A stretch of 64,000 nt of DNA from Pseudomonas paraeruginosa PA7. Its GTDB lineage: Bacteria > Pseudomonadota > Gammaproteobacteria > Pseudomonadales > Pseudomonadaceae. A program made the position numbers and the translations under genes. Below the pieces are notes generated by a model. The model worked only from the letters and a program-made list of their open reading frames with translations. It did no database searches and was not told where the DNA came from. Shown here one piece after another: positions 28,810 to 37,864 of this stretch. How positions within the stretch are numbered: the stretch's first letter is position 1; each line of letters starts with the position of its first letter. The stretch is from positions 1,616,001 through 1,680,000 of the forward strand of contig NC_009656.1 in NCBI RefSeq assembly GCF_000017205.1, read 5' to 3'.

Positions 28810-31785
28810 TCAGAAGCGCCAGTCGACCGTCAGGCCGATGCCGTGGTCCTTCTCGCGGCTGCCGAGCAGGCCGTTGTAACCCAGCCTCACGCTCACCTCG
28901 CGGTTCACCGCGAGGCTGGCATCGACGCCGAGCAGCGCGGCATCGCGCGACAGGGCCACGCTTTCCACGCTGAACGGCTGGCCGCCGCTGGCGAAGGCCA
29001 GGTGGCGTTGCGGGGTTGTGTCGCTGAGGTTGTGGCGCCAGCCGAGGGTACCGGAGAGCGCCAGGCGGCGTTCGGCATCCAGCTCGAAATGCCGCTTCGC
29101 ACGCAGGCCCAGGGTGGTGAAGGCGGCATCGAGGTTGTCGTCGCCGCCCTTCAGCGCCGCGGCGCTACCGCGTTCGTGGAAGCCGTCGCTGGCGACGTTC
29201 ACATAGGCCAGCCCGGCGAAGGGTTCCAGCTCCAGCGTGCGCCAGCCCAGCGCGTAGGCGGCCTCGGCGAACAGCTGGTTGCTCTGTGCGTCGAGCTTGG
29301 CCTTCTGCTTGCCGGCCACGGCGCCGTATTGCAGGTCGCGCTTGACCTCGGCGCGGTGCCAGGCGTGCGCCGCGCCCAGGCTCAGGCGCCATTGCTGCAA
29401 TTGCCGGCCGAGATAGGCGCCGAGGTGGTAGCTGTCGATGCTGGCGGAGGATTGCAGGCTGCTGTCCATGTTCAGCGAGCTGTTGCTGTAGCCGGCCACC
29501 AGGCCGAGGCGCGTGTCGCTGGCGACCTGGCTGTCGACGCCGAGCAGGAAGCCGCCGACCGAGTGGCGGTAGCCTTCGCTGCCATGGCTGCCGTCGGCGC
29601 TCTTGCCCCAGGAGCCGAGCGCCTTGAACCAGCCTTCGGGGCGCTCGCCGTCGGGCGCGTCGCTGGCCTGGCGCAGGCGTTCGCCGACGCTGTCGCGCAG
29701 ATAGCGGCTGTCGTTGAGCAGCAGGCCGGCGAGCGCCGGATAGATTTCCCCGGACAATTGCTGGAAGGCCCGTTGGGCGCTTGCGGCGTTTTCCGACAGA
29801 AGCAGACTTTCATAGACCGGGTTGCCTGCACCGAGCGCCTCGATGGCGCCGGCGACCGCCGCCTGGTTGGGCGTCTGCGCGACGCTGGCGAGGGCGGTGC
29901 CGTTGCGTCCGATATCCAGGCGGATGGCGTTGGCCGTGTAGTCCAGGGTGCCGCCGAGGAACAGGTAGTTCGGCAACACCGCGGCGAAGCGCCCGTCGAT
30001 GCCGCCGGCGGCGTCGAGGATGTCGTAGCGGCGGCCGACCAGGCTCTCGACCTGGGCCTGGCTGAGCAGATCGGGACTGTTCTCCATGGCCAGGGTGACA
30101 TCGCCGCCTGCGATGCTCGCCTTGCCGCTGGCGACGATGCGGTCGCTGGCGCTGTCCGACAGTTCCACCGCGTAGGTCGAGCCCGGCTCGAAGCGCAGGT
30201 CGCCGGCGACCTCCAGGGTGCCGATGGAGTTGCCCGGCGCCACCGTGCCGGCGGAGCGCGCCAGCAGGCCGCCGATCCTGCCGTTGCCGCCGAGGGTGCC
30301 GCCGGCATCGACCTCGACGGCGGACAGCAGCGAACCCTCGACGCTGAGCGAACCGCCGTCGACCAGGGTCGGCCCGCGATAGGTGTTTTCGCCGCTGAGG
30401 ACCAGGCTGCCTGCACCGGACTTGACCAGGCTGCCCTGGTACTGGCGCTGGGCGGCGGCCCGGTCGCGAGCCATGCCGATGGCGTAGTCGGTACGCTCCT
30501 GCTGGCTGGCATTTGCCGGCAGGCCGTTTTCCCAGCCCTTGTCCTTCAGGGTTCGCTGCCAGGCCGCGCGCTCGGCGGCGTCCTCGGCCTGGCGCTGGAG
30601 CAGGGCGCTATCGGAAATCGAATTGCTCCATTCGTCGCGCAGGCCCGCCGGGAGGTTGGCCTCGAAGCGGCCGAGCAATTGTCCAGGCCCATGCATCGCC
30701 CGGCCGAGATCCGGCACGCCCCAGCCGACGGTGTCGGTGGGCGCGCGGGTCGGCGTGCCGTCGAGCTGGGTGGCGGTGGTCAGCAGGACCTGCAGCGCCT
30801 GCTCGTTGCTCAGGTACGGATAGCGCTGCATGACCAGGGCCAGCGCGCCGGTGGCGTGGGGCGCGGCCATCGAGGTACCGGACTTGTTGGCGTAGCCGCC
30901 GCCGGGCATGGTGCTGTTGATCAGCCGCCCGGGCGTGGTGACGCACCAGTACTTGGCGATGCCGCAGCGGTTGTAGCGCTGGCCGTTCTGCTGGTCGAGG
31001 CCGGACACGGCCAGCCAGTGGCCTTCCAGGTCCGGCTGGAAGTAGGGCAGGGCGGAGCGCACGCTGGCGTTGGCGTAGCCGCTGTTGCCGGCGCTGAAGA
31101 CGTTGATCACGCCCTGGCGGGAGACGCCGGCGGCGGCGTCCAGCCAGGTGCTCCGGCCGTAGTGCTGGGCATAGGCGGCGTGCAGGCCGTCGAGGGTCTC
31201 GTAGCTGACATCCTTGGGCTGGCTACCCCAGCTGTTGTTGATCGCCCGCACCCCGGCGTCGGCCAGCGCCTGGTAGGCGGCCTCGAAATAGTTCGGGTCG
31301 GGCGTCGGGCCGAACAGGAAGCTGTCGTTCTGGTTGGTGTTGGCGACGAACACCTGCGCCGCGTAGGCCACCCCATGCATGCCGACGCCGTCGCGCGAGG
31401 CGCCGAGGGTGCCGCCGACATGGGTGCCGTGGGAGTCGTTGTTGCCGTTCATCACGCCGCTGACGCTGAACGGCGTGCCGTCGACATAGGTGCCGCTGGC
31501 CGTCACCGGCTGGTAGCGCGAGGCGGGGGTATCCGGATGGCTCGGGTCGAAGCCGGAGTCCATCTCGCCGATCTTCACGCCCTGGCCGTCGATACCGGCG
31601 GCGTAGGCCTGCTCGGCCCGCATCCGTTCCAGGCCCCAATCCTGCTGGTATTCGGCGGAGCGCCAGCTGGCCGGGTCGCCGGGCCGGCCGGTTTCGACAT
31701 AGGCGGCCGTGGCCGGCTGGGCGATCCAGGCGCCCAGCAGCAGTGCGGTGGACAACGGGGTGAGGCGAGGGCGGTTGTCGGTCAT
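28810..31785 (-). CDS. eprS: EprS, autotransporter serine protease
   Basis: 991 residues, start supported by GGAGA four bases upstream. A signal peptide (TALLLGAWIAQPATA) is followed by a subtilisin-type (S8) domain: Asp76 in EMDSGFD, His119 in DSHGTHVGG, and Ser at about 304 in SGTSMAAPHATG. A linker with a passenger beta-helix part (SGENTYRGPTLVDGG) follows, and the last ~270 residues are the autotransporter beta-barrel ending in an aromatic (DWRF). EprS is known to be secreted by type V secretion, to cleave after basic residues and to trigger protease-activated receptors. All three catalytic residues are present. Confidence 0.95.
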   Translation of the reverse strand: MTDNRPRLTPLSTALLLGAWIAQPATAAYVETGRPGDPASWRSAEYQQDWGLERMRAEQAYAAGIDGQGVKIGEMDSGFDPSHPDTPASRYQPVTASGTYVDGTPFSVSGVMNGNNDSHGTHVGGTLGASRDGVGMHGVAYAAQVFVANTNQNDSFLFGPTPDPNYFEAAYQALADAGVRAINNSWGSQPKDVSYETLDGLHAAYAQHYGRSTWLDAAAGVSRQGVINVFSAGNSGYANASVRSALPYFQPDLEGHWLAVSGLDQQNGQRYNRCGIAKYWCVTTPGRLINSTMPGGGYANKSGTSMAAPHATGALALVMQRYPYLSNEQALQVLLTTATQLDGTPTRAPTDTVGWGVPDLGRAMHGPGQLLGRFEANLPAGLRDEWSNSISDSALLQRQAEDAAERAAWQRTLKDKGWENGLPANASQQERTDYAIGMARDRAAAQRQYQGSLVKSGAGSLVLSGENTYRGPTLVDGGSLSVEGSLLSAVEVDAGGTLGGNGRIGGLLARSAGTVAPGNSIGTLEVAGDLRFEPGSTYAVELSDSASDRIVASGKASIAGGDVTLAMENSPDLLSQAQVESLVGRRYDILDAAGGIDGRFAAVLPNYLFLGGTLDYTANAIRLDIGRNGTALASVAQTPNQAAVAGAIEALGAGNPVYESLLLSENAASAQRAFQQLSGEIYPALAGLLLNDSRYLRDSVGERLRQASDAPDGERPEGWFKALGSWGKSADGSHGSEGYRHSVGGFLLGVDSQVASDTRLGLVAGYSNSSLNMDSSLQSSASIDSYHLGAYLGRQLQQWRLSLGAAHAWHRAEVKRDLQYGAVAGKQKAKLDAQSNQLFAEAAYALGWRTLELEPFAGLAYVNVASDGFHERGSAAALKGGDDNLDAAFTTLGLRAKRHFELDAERRLALSGTLGWRHNLSDTTPQRHLAFASGGQPFSVESVALSRDAALLGVDASLAVNREVSVRLGYNGLLGSREKDHGIGLTVDWRF

Positions 31786-32087
31786 GCGGTCTCCACTCTT
31801 TTATTGGTCTTGTCGGACAGGGATGCGGACTCGAAGAGACAAGGTGTAGCACCGGCTTCCGCCGCACCGGAATTCCCAGGTGGATAGTTGACAACCCGGC
31901 GGTCGGCAGGCTTTTCCTCCAGCGTGCCCATCGGCGAGCCTGATGCCGGGCGATTCATCCGGCTGACGCTGCTGGCGCTTCGGTGGCGGGCGCCGCATAG
32001 TTCCGCTTCGACGACTAGACCGGTCGTCTGGACGCCGCCGGCGTCGACCTGCCGCGACCGGCAGAACAAGAAACGAAGAGGCGAGCC
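31786..32087. other. Divergent intergenic region eprS / oxidoreductase
   Basis: 302 bases between divergent starts. It contains the eprS ribosome-binding site, an inverted repeat at 32010-32028 on the oxidoreductase side, and the GAGGCGAGCC site before the oxidoreductase ATG. I see no gene. Confidence 0.65.
32010..32028. promoter_or_regulatory. Inverted repeat upstream of the molybdopterin oxidoreductase, repressor-like
   Basis: A perfect 6-bp inverted repeat GACGAC-N7-GTCGTC contains TAGACCGGTCGTCT. This is similar in style to operators of TetR-family repressors such as NemR (TAGACC...GGTCTA). No regulator gene is adjacent in the window. Confidence 0.4.
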
Positions 32088-34196
32088 ATGAGCAAGACCC
32101 TCCACTACCGTGCGTGCCATCTCTGCGAGGCCATCTGCGGTCTTGCCATCGAGACCGAGAGCGACGAGGGCGGCGTGCCGCGCATCCGCTCGATCAAGGG
32201 CGACCCGCAGGACAGCTTCAGCCGTGGCCATGTCTGTCCCAAGGCGGTGGCCCTGCAGGACATCCAGGACGATCCCGATCGCTTGCGCCAGCCGCTGCGC
32301 CGGGTCGGCAGCGAATGGCAGCCGATCGGCTGGGACGAGGCCTTCGCGCTGGTCGCCAGTCGTCTCGGCGAGATCCGCGAGCGCCATGGCAACGACGCGG
32401 TGGCGGTCTACCAGGGCAATCCGAGCGTGCACAACTACGGCCTGATGACCCATAGCAACTACTTCCTCGGCCTGCTGAAGACACGCAACCGCTTCTCCGC
32501 GACCTCCGTCGACCAGTTGCCGCATCACCTGGTCAGCCAGCAGATGTATGGCCATGGCCTGTTGATCCCGATCCCCGACATCGACCACACCGACTTCATG
32601 CTGGTGCTCGGTGGCAACCCGCTGGCGTCCAACGGCAGCATCATGACCGTGCCGGACGTGGAGAAGCGCCTGAAGGCGCTGAAGGCCCGCGGCGGCCGCC
32701 TGGTGGTGGTCGATCCACGGCGCAGCGAGACCGCGGCGATCGCCGACCAGCACCTGTTCGTTCGTCCCGGCCAGGACGCGGCGCTGCTGCTCGGGGTGCT
32801 CAACACCCTGTTCGCGGAGAACCTCGGTCGCCCGACGCCATTGCCGGTCGACGGGCTGGAACGGGTACGCGAGGCGGTCGCCGTCTTCGACGCCGAGTCC
32901 ATGAGTGCGCGCTGTGGCGTGCCGGCCGAAAGCATTCGCCAGCTGGCGCGGGATTTCGCCGCCGCCGAGCGGGCGGTCTGCTACGGGCGGATGGGCGTTT
33001 CCACCCAGGCCTTCGGCACGCTCTGCCAGTGGCTGGTGCAACTGATCAACCTGGTCAGCGGCAACCTCGACCAGGTCGGCGGCGCGCTCTGCACCTCGCC
33101 AGCGCTGGACCTGGTGGCGAGCACCTCGGGTGGTCACTTCGACCGTTGGCGCAGCCGCGTCTCCGGCCTGCCTGAGTATGGCGGCGAGTTGCCGGTGGCG
33201 GCATTGGCGGAAGAAATCCTCGGCGACGGCGAGGGGCAGGTGCGCGCGCTGGTCACGGTGGCCGGCAACCCGGTGCTCTCCACGCCCAACGGGAGGCGGC
33301 TCGAACAGGCCCTGGACGGCCTGGAGTTCATGCTCAGCATCGACCTCTACATCAACGAGACGACCCGCTACGCCGATCTCATCCTGCCGCCCACCGCGCC
33401 GCTGGAGCACGATCACTACGACACCACCTTCAACGTCTTCGCCGTGCGCAACGTGACCCGTTTCAACGAGGCGGTACTGCCACGGCCCACCGGCGCGCTG
33501 CACGACTGGGAGATCTTCGTCGGCCTGGCGCGGGCCTTCGCCGCACGCAACGGCCTGGAGCTGAAACCGACCCTGGAGCCGCAGCGGATGATCGACATGG
33601 GCCTGCGCGCGGGGGCCTATGGCGACCGTTCCGAGCACAGGCTGAGCCTGGCCACTCTGCGCGAACATCCCCACGGCATCGACCTCGGGCCGCTGCGACC
33701 GAACCTGGCGCCGCGCCTGAAGACCGCCGACCAGCGCATCCAGGCCGCGCCGCCGCTGTTCGTCGATGACCTGCAGCGCTTCGCCGCGCAGCCGATGCCG
33801 GCGTCCGACCAGTTGCTGCTGATCGGCCGGCGCCACGTGCGCAGCAACAATTCCTGGATGCACAACTACCACCGCCTGGTGAAGGGCAAGCCGCGCCACC
33901 AGTTGCTGATGCACCCGCGGGACCTGGAGGGTCGCGGCCTGGTCGACGGGCAACGGGTGCGGGTGCGTTCGCGGGTCGGCAGCGTCGAGGTGGAGGTGGC
34001 AGCGAGCAGCGAGATGATGCCCGGGGTGGTCAGCCTGCCGCACGGCTGGGGACACGCACGGCCGGGCGTGCAACTGACGATCGCCAGCCAGCAGGCGGGC
34101 GTCAGCGCCAATGACCTGACCGACGAGCGTCATCTCGACCTGCTGTCGGGTAACGCCGCGCTCAACGGCCTGCCGGTGGAGGTGGAAGCGGCCTGA
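32088..34196 (+). CDS. Molybdopterin-dependent oxidoreductase (formate dehydrogenase / BisC-like), substrate unknown
   Basis: 702 residues. The N-terminal Fe4S4 site is intact: Cys10, Cys13 and Cys17 in ACHLCEAIC, and Cys50 in RGHVCPK. The central molybdopterin domain has the residues typical of the DMSO reductase superfamily (VLGGNPLASNGS, VVDPRRSETA) and the C-terminal molydopterin dinucleotide-binding domain has MHPRDLEGRGLVDGQRVRVRS. There is no Tat signal, so it is cytoplasmic. No electron-transfer partner gene is next to it. It equals PA3534; its substrate cannot be told from sequence. Confidence 0.88.
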   Translation: MSKTLHYRACHLCEAICGLAIETESDEGGVPRIRSIKGDPQDSFSRGHVCPKAVALQDIQDDPDRLRQPLRRVGSEWQPIGWDEAFALVASRLGEIRERHGNDAVAVYQGNPSVHNYGLMTHSNYFLGLLKTRNRFSATSVDQLPHHLVSQQMYGHGLLIPIPDIDHTDFMLVLGGNPLASNGSIMTVPDVEKRLKALKARGGRLVVVDPRRSETAAIADQHLFVRPGQDAALLLGVLNTLFAENLGRPTPLPVDGLERVREAVAVFDAESMSARCGVPAESIRQLARDFAAAERAVCYGRMGVSTQAFGTLCQWLVQLINLVSGNLDQVGGALCTSPALDLVASTSGGHFDRWRSRVSGLPEYGGELPVAALAEEILGDGEGQVRALVTVAGNPVLSTPNGRRLEQALDGLEFMLSIDLYINETTRYADLILPPTAPLEHDHYDTTFNVFAVRNVTRFNEAVLPRPTGALHDWEIFVGLARAFAARNGLELKPTLEPQRMIDMGLRAGAYGDRSEHRLSLATLREHPHGIDLGPLRPNLAPRLKTADQRIQAAPPLFVDDLQRFAAQPMPASDQLLLIGRRHVRSNNSWMHNYHRLVKGKPRHQLLMHPRDLEGRGLVDGQRVRVRSRVGSVEVEVAASSEMMPGVVSLPHGWGHARPGVQLTIASQQAGVSANDLTDERHLDLLSGNAALNGLPVEVEAA

Positions 34197-34308
34197 GCGG
34201 GTCGACGGAACGCGAGAGTAAAGCCGAGCGTCGCGCTAGGCTTTCCGATACAATACCGGTCATTATTCGCCGAGTTACCGTGTCGAAACGTTCCTGTTGA
34301 GGTAAGCC

Positions 34309-34635
34309 ATGGACATCATCGAAACCATTAAAGAGCAGATCGCCAACAACCCCATCCTGCTGTACATGAAGGGTTCGCCGAACGCCCCGCAGTGCGGTTT
34401 CTCCTCGCGCGCGGCCCAGGTGCTGATGGCCTGTGGCGAGAAGTTCGCCTACGTCGACATCCTGCAGAACCCGGAAATCCGCGCCAACCTGCCGAAGTAC
34501 GCGAACTGGCCGACCTTCCCGCAGCTGTGGGTCAACGGTGAACTGGTCGGCGGCAGCGACATCCTCGCCGAGATGTTCGAGAAGGGCGAACTGCAAACAC
34601 TGGTCAAGGACGCGGCGGCCAAAGCCAACGCCTGA
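34309..34635 (+). CDS. grxD: GrxD, monothiol (CGFS) glutaredoxin
   Basis: 108 residues. The CGFS motif (Cys29) in NAPQCGFSSRAAQ and the glutathione-binding WPTFPQLWVNGELVGGSD are intact. Proteins of this type bind a [2Fe-2S] cluster with glutathione and deliver it in Fe-S assembly, with BolA partners. The gene is monocistronic: its own terminator follows within 25 bases of the stop. The GAGGT before the ATG supports the start. Confidence 0.95.
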   Translation: MDIIETIKEQIANNPILLYMKGSPNAPQCGFSSRAAQVLMACGEKFAYVDILQNPEIRANLPKYANWPTFPQLWVNGELVGGSDILAEMFEKGELQTLVKDAAAKANA

Positions 34636-34655
34636 GCCGCGCATCCGCCGAAGAG

Positions 34656-34682
34656 CCCCGCCTTGTGCGGGGTTTCTTTTTT
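34656..34682 (+). terminator. Rho-independent terminator of grxD
   Basis: Stem CCCCGC (34656-34661) with GCGGGG (34667-34672), a 5-base loop, then TTTCTTTTTT. Confidence 0.92.
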
Positions 34683-34717
34683 GTCCGGAGAAACCAGCAA
34701 GGAAACCGGGAGCCTCC

Positions 34718-35869
34718 ATGACGGAAGTCAATCCTCGCCAGGGCCGCCTGGCCTGCATCTATTTCTTCGCCATGGCCGGGCTGGTCATCGGCAACCTGAT
34801 GGGACGCATCCCGGCGCTCAAGGAGCAGGCCCAGCTGGACGAACGCGCGCTCGGCCAGGCCCTGCTCGGGGTCGGGGTCGGCGCGCTCACGGCGTTCCCG
34901 TTGAGCGGTTTCCTGGTCCAGCGCATCGGCAGCCGCAGCGTAGTGATCGGCGGTTGCCTGATCATGCTGCTGGTGTTTCCGCTGCTCGGCCTGAGCCAGG
35001 GCTGGTGGCCACTGGCGCTGGCCTTCTACGTGCTGGGCGTGAGCTTCGCCGGGATGGACGTGGCGATGAACATCCAGGCGGTGGACGTCGAGCGCCTGCT
35101 CGGCAAGCCCTGCATGTCCATGCTGCATGGCATGTACAGCCTCGGCTGCCTGGTCGGTGCGCTGGGCGCGGCGGCCCTGGCCGGGCTCGCGCCGTTCTGG
35201 CATTTCCTCATTCTCACCGCCCTTGGCCTGCTGAGCCTGCCGTTCTTCGCCCGCTCGTTGCTGCCACCGGACCCGCGCAAGGCCGGCGAGCGCACGGGCA
35301 GCGGCTTCACCCTGCCGCCGCGGGCGCTGCTTGGCCTGGGCCTGCTGATCCTCTGCGCGTTCGTCTCCGAGGGCGGCGTGGCCGACTGGAGCGCGCTGTT
35401 CCTGCACAGCGTCCTCGAGGCATCGGAGCGAGTGGCGGCGCTGGGCTTCGCGGCATTCTCCGCGGCGATGGTGGTGGGGCGCCTGTTCGGCGACCGCCTG
35501 CGCGGACGCATCGACGACGCGCCGCTGCTGCGCGGGCTCGGTTCGCTGGCCACGCTGGGCATGCTGGTGGCGTTGTTCAGCCCGTGGCCGGCGCTGAGCA
35601 TCTTCGGCTTCGGAGTGGTCGGCCTGGGCCTGTCGGTGATGGTGCCGATCGTCATCAGCGCCGCCGGCAACCAGCCGGGCATCGACCCGGTGATCGGCGT
35701 CGCCGCGGTGTCCACCGTGGGCTATGGCGGGTTGCTGATGGGACCGCCGCTGATCGGCCTGCTGGCCCATGAGATCGGCCTGCGCTGGGCGCTGCTGGTG
35801 CTGGTCGGGTTGTGCCTGCTGCTGGCGCTGCGCGCCGACCTGGTGCGACGCCGGCCGCGCGCCGCCTGA
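34718..35869 (+). CDS. MFS transporter of unknown substrate
   Basis: 383 residues from the ATG at 34718 (GGGAG just upstream); the open frame extends back through grxD and its terminator, so longer starts are excluded. Twelve hydrophobic segments are visible, with the MFS-type loop motif FGDRLRGRIDD between helices 8 and 9 and a conserved FAGMDVAMNIQAVDVERLLGK region. The latter is typical of the fucose-permease-like MFS group. It equals PA3532. No neighbouring gene hints at the substrate. Confidence 0.85.
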   Translation: MTEVNPRQGRLACIYFFAMAGLVIGNLMGRIPALKEQAQLDERALGQALLGVGVGALTAFPLSGFLVQRIGSRSVVIGGCLIMLLVFPLLGLSQGWWPLALAFYVLGVSFAGMDVAMNIQAVDVERLLGKPCMSMLHGMYSLGCLVGALGAAALAGLAPFWHFLILTALGLLSLPFFARSLLPPDPRKAGERTGSGFTLPPRALLGLGLLILCAFVSEGGVADWSALFLHSVLEASERVAALGFAAFSAAMVVGRLFGDRLRGRIDDAPLLRGLGSLATLGMLVALFSPWPALSIFGFGVVGLGLSVMVPIVISAAGNQPGIDPVIGVAAVSTVGYGGLLMGPPLIGLLAHEIGLRWALLVLVGLCLLLALRADLVRRRPRAA

Positions 35870-35883
35870 GGTTCCAGCGGGCG

Positions 35884-35918
35884 AAAAAAAGCGCCGGCGG
35901 GGCAGGCCACCGGCGCTT
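35884..35918 (-). terminator. Terminator of bfrB, possibly bidirectional
   Basis: On the minus strand AAGCGCCGG pairs with CCGGCGCTT across a short loop and is followed by a run of seven T (plus-strand A run 35884-35890). It also sits 20 bases after the convergent MFS gene. Confidence 0.85.
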
Positions 35919-35933
35919 CGTGTCGTTTCCCGC

Positions 35934-36410
35934 TCAGTCGTCTTCGTGCATGTGCGACTGCAGGTAGTTCTCCAGGCCGACTTTCTGGATCAGGCCCAGC
36001 TGGGTTTCCAGGTAGTCGATGTGCTCTTCTTCCGATTCCAGGATGTCCTTCAGCAGGTCGCGGCTGACGTAGTCGTGCACCTGCTCGCAATGCACGATGG
36101 CCTCGCGCAGGTCCTTGGTCGCCTTCAGCTCCAGGTTCAGGTCGCACTGCAGCATTTCCTGGGTGTTCTCGCCGATCAGAAGCTTGCCGAGGTCCTGCAG
36201 GTTGGGCAGGCCTTCGAGGAAGAGGATGCGTTCGATGAGCTTGTCGGCATGCTTCATCTCGTCGATCGACTCGTGGTACTCGTGGGCGCCGAGGCGCTTC
36301 AGGCCCCAGTCGTTCCACATGCGCGAGTGGAGGAAGTACTGGTTGATCGCGATCAGCTCGTTGCCGAGGATCTTGTTGAGGTGCTGGATGACTTTCTTGT
36401 CGCCTTTCAT
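35934..36410 (-). CDS. bfrB: BfrB, haem-containing bacterioferritin
   Basis: 158 residues. It is the main iron-storage protein, a 24-mer with haem between subunit pairs. Di-iron ferroxidase ligands Glu18, Glu51 and His54 are present, as is the haem ligand Met52 in [10 protein letters not shown]; the second EExH-like site is [10 protein letters not shown]. Iron release needs electrons from Bfd, whose gene lies next upstream in the same orientation but with its own Fur box and terminator. This is one of the best-characterised BfrB-Bfd pairs. Confidence 0.98.
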
Positions 36411-36562
36411 GCCGAATCCTGCCGTCGTAGTGGGTGTGATCCGCCAAGTTTGGCCGCGACGAAGCAGAGTGTCAAACCTAAGTTATTGAAATATAAGGGA
36501 AAAAGAATATGAATACGAATGTTTTCTTTCCGCGTTCTGCCGCTAAGTCATTGAATTGAAGG

Positions 36563-36591
36563 CATAAAAAAACCGGGCGCCAGGCCCGGTT
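36563..36591 (-). terminator. Rho-independent terminator of bfd
   Basis: AACCGGGC (36571-36578) pairs with GCCCGGTT (36584-36591), loop of 5, followed on the minus strand by a run of T (plus A run 36565-36572). It separates bfd from bfrB. Confidence 0.92.
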
Positions 36592-36618
36592 CTTCTGAAA
36601 GAGGGATAAAAATATTTT

Positions 36619-36840
36619 TCAGGCAGCGACGAATGCCGTAGTCCCGAACGCCGGTACCGGCTGGGCACTCTGCAGGTCGTTGAGGGTTTCGCGTACCACC
36701 TGCTTGGCCAGGCATGCGCACTTGCCGCACTGGGTGCCGACGCCGGTGGCCTCACGGACTTCACGATAGCTGCAGCAGCCTTCGTAGATGGCATCGCGGA
36801 TCTGGTTGTCGGTAACACCTTGGCAGAGGCAGACGTACAT
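36619..36840 (-). CDS. bfd: Bfd, bacterioferritin-associated [2Fe-2S] ferredoxin
   Basis: 73 residues. The four cluster cysteines are in the Bfd arrangement: CLC near the N terminus (Cys4, Cys6) and CGKC near residue 38-41. It binds BfrB and reduces its core so that iron is released, and is strongly induced when iron is short. A Fur box lies about 50 bases upstream of the ATG. The opposite needs of bfd (on when iron is low) and bfrB (storage) explain the terminator between them. Confidence 0.97.
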   Translation of the reverse strand: MYVCLCQGVTDNQIRDAIYEGCCSYREVREATGVGTQCGKCACLAKQVVRETLNDLQSAQPVPAFGTTAFVAA

Positions 36841-36889
36841 GGCGTTCTGGCTACTGGGGCAGTTGAGTTGGAAAAGATACTAATAATAA

Positions 36890-36904
36890 TGAGAATGATT
36901 GTCA
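36890..36904 (-). promoter_or_regulatory. Fur box of bfd
   Basis: TGAGAATGATTGTCA fits the 7-1-7 Fur consensus (TGATAATnATTATCA) at 13 of 15 positions, and further AAT repeats extend it leftward. It lies 50 bases upstream of the bfd start. Confidence 0.88.
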
Positions 36905-37099
36905 AAGTTCCTCGGAGCGTTTTACTCGGGTTTTTTTCGTGCCCCGACAAATGGCTTTGTCGGACAAAGACTTAGCGCTGGCCGGGGCGGGGTGTATGAT
37001 GGTTCGCTCCCAGGGAGCGGCGCCCCTGCTATCGGGGTTTCACGAGAGTCCGGCAGGCTGCGGCGTCGTCCTTCAACTTTCATTTCAAGGAGACATGGA

Positions 37100-37702
37100 A
37101 TGAGCGTACTCGTAGGTAAGAAAGCACCTGACTTCAACGTTGCCGCGGTGCTGGGCAATGGCGAGATCGTCGAGAGCTTCACCCTGTCCGAAGCCATCAA
37201 GGGCAAGTACGGCCTGGTGTTCTTCTACCCGCTGGACTTCACCTTCGTCTGCCCCTCCGAGCTGATCGCCCTGGACCACCGGATTCCCGAGTTCCAGGCG
37301 CGCAACGTCGAGGTGATCGGCGTTTCCATCGACTCCCATTTCACCCACAACGCCTGGCGCAACACCCCGGTGGACAAGGGCGGCATCGGCGCCGTCAAGT
37401 ACACCCTGGCGGCCGACACCAAGCACGAGATCGCCAAGGCCTATGACGTCGAGTCCGACGGCGGCGTGGCCTTCCGTGGCGCGTTCCTGATCGACAAGGA
37501 AGGCGTGGTGCGCTCGCAGATCGTCAACGACCTGCCGCTGGGCCGCAACATGGACGAACTGCTGCGCCTGGTCGATGCCCTGCAGTTCCACGAAGAGCAC
37601 GGCGAAGTCTGCCCGGCCAACTGGAAGAAGGGCGACAAGGGCATGACCGCATCGCCCGAAGGCGTGGCCAAGTACCTGGCCGAGAACGCCAGCAAGCTGT
37701 AA
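37100..37702 (+). CDS. 2-Cys peroxiredoxin (AhpC/Prx1 family)
   Basis: 200 residues. The ATG at 37100 was chosen because AAGGAG is seven bases upstream; an ATG five bases earlier reads only two codons, and the longer open frame begins inside the Fur region of bfd. Peroxidatic Cys51 is in DFTFVCPSE and resolving Cys is in GEVCPANW near residue 172, so it is a typical 2-Cys enzyme that reduces peroxides. It is distinct from the AhpC-AhpF pair elsewhere in the genome. It equals PA3529. Confidence 0.94.
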   Translation: MSVLVGKKAPDFNVAAVLGNGEIVESFTLSEAIKGKYGLVFFYPLDFTFVCPSELIALDHRIPEFQARNVEVIGVSIDSHFTHNAWRNTPVDKGGIGAVKYTLAADTKHEIAKAYDVESDGGVAFRGAFLIDKEGVVRSQIVNDLPLGRNMDELLRLVDALQFHEEHGEVCPANWKKGDKGMTASPEGVAKYLAENASKL

Positions 37703-37727
37703 GAAGAGCCTGCTTCGCGCGTTGAAC

Positions 37728-37753
37728 AAAGCCCCGCTTCTGCGGGGCTTTTT
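37728..37753 (+). terminator. Rho-independent terminator after the peroxiredoxin
   Basis: AAAGCCCCGC (37728-37737), loop TTCT, GCGGGGCTTT (37742-37751), then TT. Confidence 0.92.
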
Positions 37754-37864
37754 CATGGGGTCGCGGGGGCGGCAGCCAGTCCCTGATTACGCCGAAGAAG
37801 GGGCATCGCCTGACCGATCGCATAGGGCGGATAACTGGCGTTATCCGCCGAAGTGGGCCGAGGC

